Assembly: GCA_002307245.1 (NCBI GenBank)
Contig: DBTW01000164.1
Span: 13,126 to 18,278 of the forward strand
Reading direction: 5' to 3'
DNA from: Spirochaetaceae bacterium UBA1306
Lineage (GTDB): Bacteria > Spirochaetota > Spirochaetia > Treponematales > Rectinemataceae
DNA: 5,153 bases
Numbering within the stretch: the stretch's first letter is position 1; each line of letters starts with the position of its first letter. Below are positions 5,149 through 5,153 of the stretch, one piece after another. Below the pieces are notes generated by a model. The model saw only the letters and a program-made list of their open reading frames with translations, had not been told where the DNA came from and ran no database searches. The translations under genes and the position numbers were made by a program.

Positions 5149-5153
5149 ACTTG

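Larger units (their letters stand above)
5004..5153. other. Non-coding tail made of consecutive palindromes and a duplicated gene end
   Basis: After the last stop the window holds, in order, an A-run (5006-5011), the right arm of the 22-bp inverted repeat (to 5032), hairpins at 5033-5052, 5067-5092 and 5093-5108, and the second copy of the gene end (5109-5148). Only the linker 5053-5066 and the last 5 bases are unassigned. I see no credible gene, promoter or T-run terminator. The repeat ends 5 bases from the window edge, so its true right boundary may lie beyond. Confidence 0.8.

Overview
The window holds most of one operon for an ABC importer of the peptide/nickel/oligosaccharide (Dpp/Opp) family, all on the + strand: the 3' end of a substrate-binding protein gene (1-448), two permeases (509-1549 and 1546-2943) and two ATPases (2948-4033 and 4020-5003). 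The four complete genes are packed with overlaps or a 4-base gap, and each has a Shine-Dalgarno-like site, so they should be translated from one message. The binding protein would deliver a ligand to the DppB/DppC-type channel, driven by the DppD/DppF-type ATPase pair. The true substrate cannot be read from the sequence: relatives carry peptides or, in many thermophiles and anaerobes, oligosaccharides.

The DNA is GC-rich (roughly 60-65% by eye) with strong preference for C or G at third codon positions, but it still uses AUA and AGG codons. The transporter has extra extracytoplasmic parts: a C-terminal beta-rich domain on the binding protein and a roughly 200-residue outer loop in the DppC-like permease. 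I associate this layout with spirochaetes, Thermotogae and some archaea. Palindromic repeats lean the guess towards a GC-rich spirochaete or similar bacterium, but the lineage is not settled.

Besides the genes, the window is rich in small DNA palindromes. A 12-bp GC stem-loop fills the gap between the binding-protein and first permease genes. Two tandem hairpins with GAA loops sit in frame inside the DppD-like ATPase gene and add about 14-17 residues that relatives lack. The 3' end of the DppF-like gene opens a run of four hairpins (4959-5108), which is followed by a second, nearly exact copy of the last 12 codons and stop of that gene (5109-5148). One arm of the first hairpin is also an inverted copy of the gene end, so the same sequence is present three times in 190 bases. 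This repeat structure is the most unusual content of the window. The transporter itself is of a well-known kind.

I see no tRNA, rRNA, CRISPR array, transposase gene or canonical promoter. No stretch over 300 bases lacks a gene. The non-coding tail (5004-5153) is entirely taken up by the repeats.
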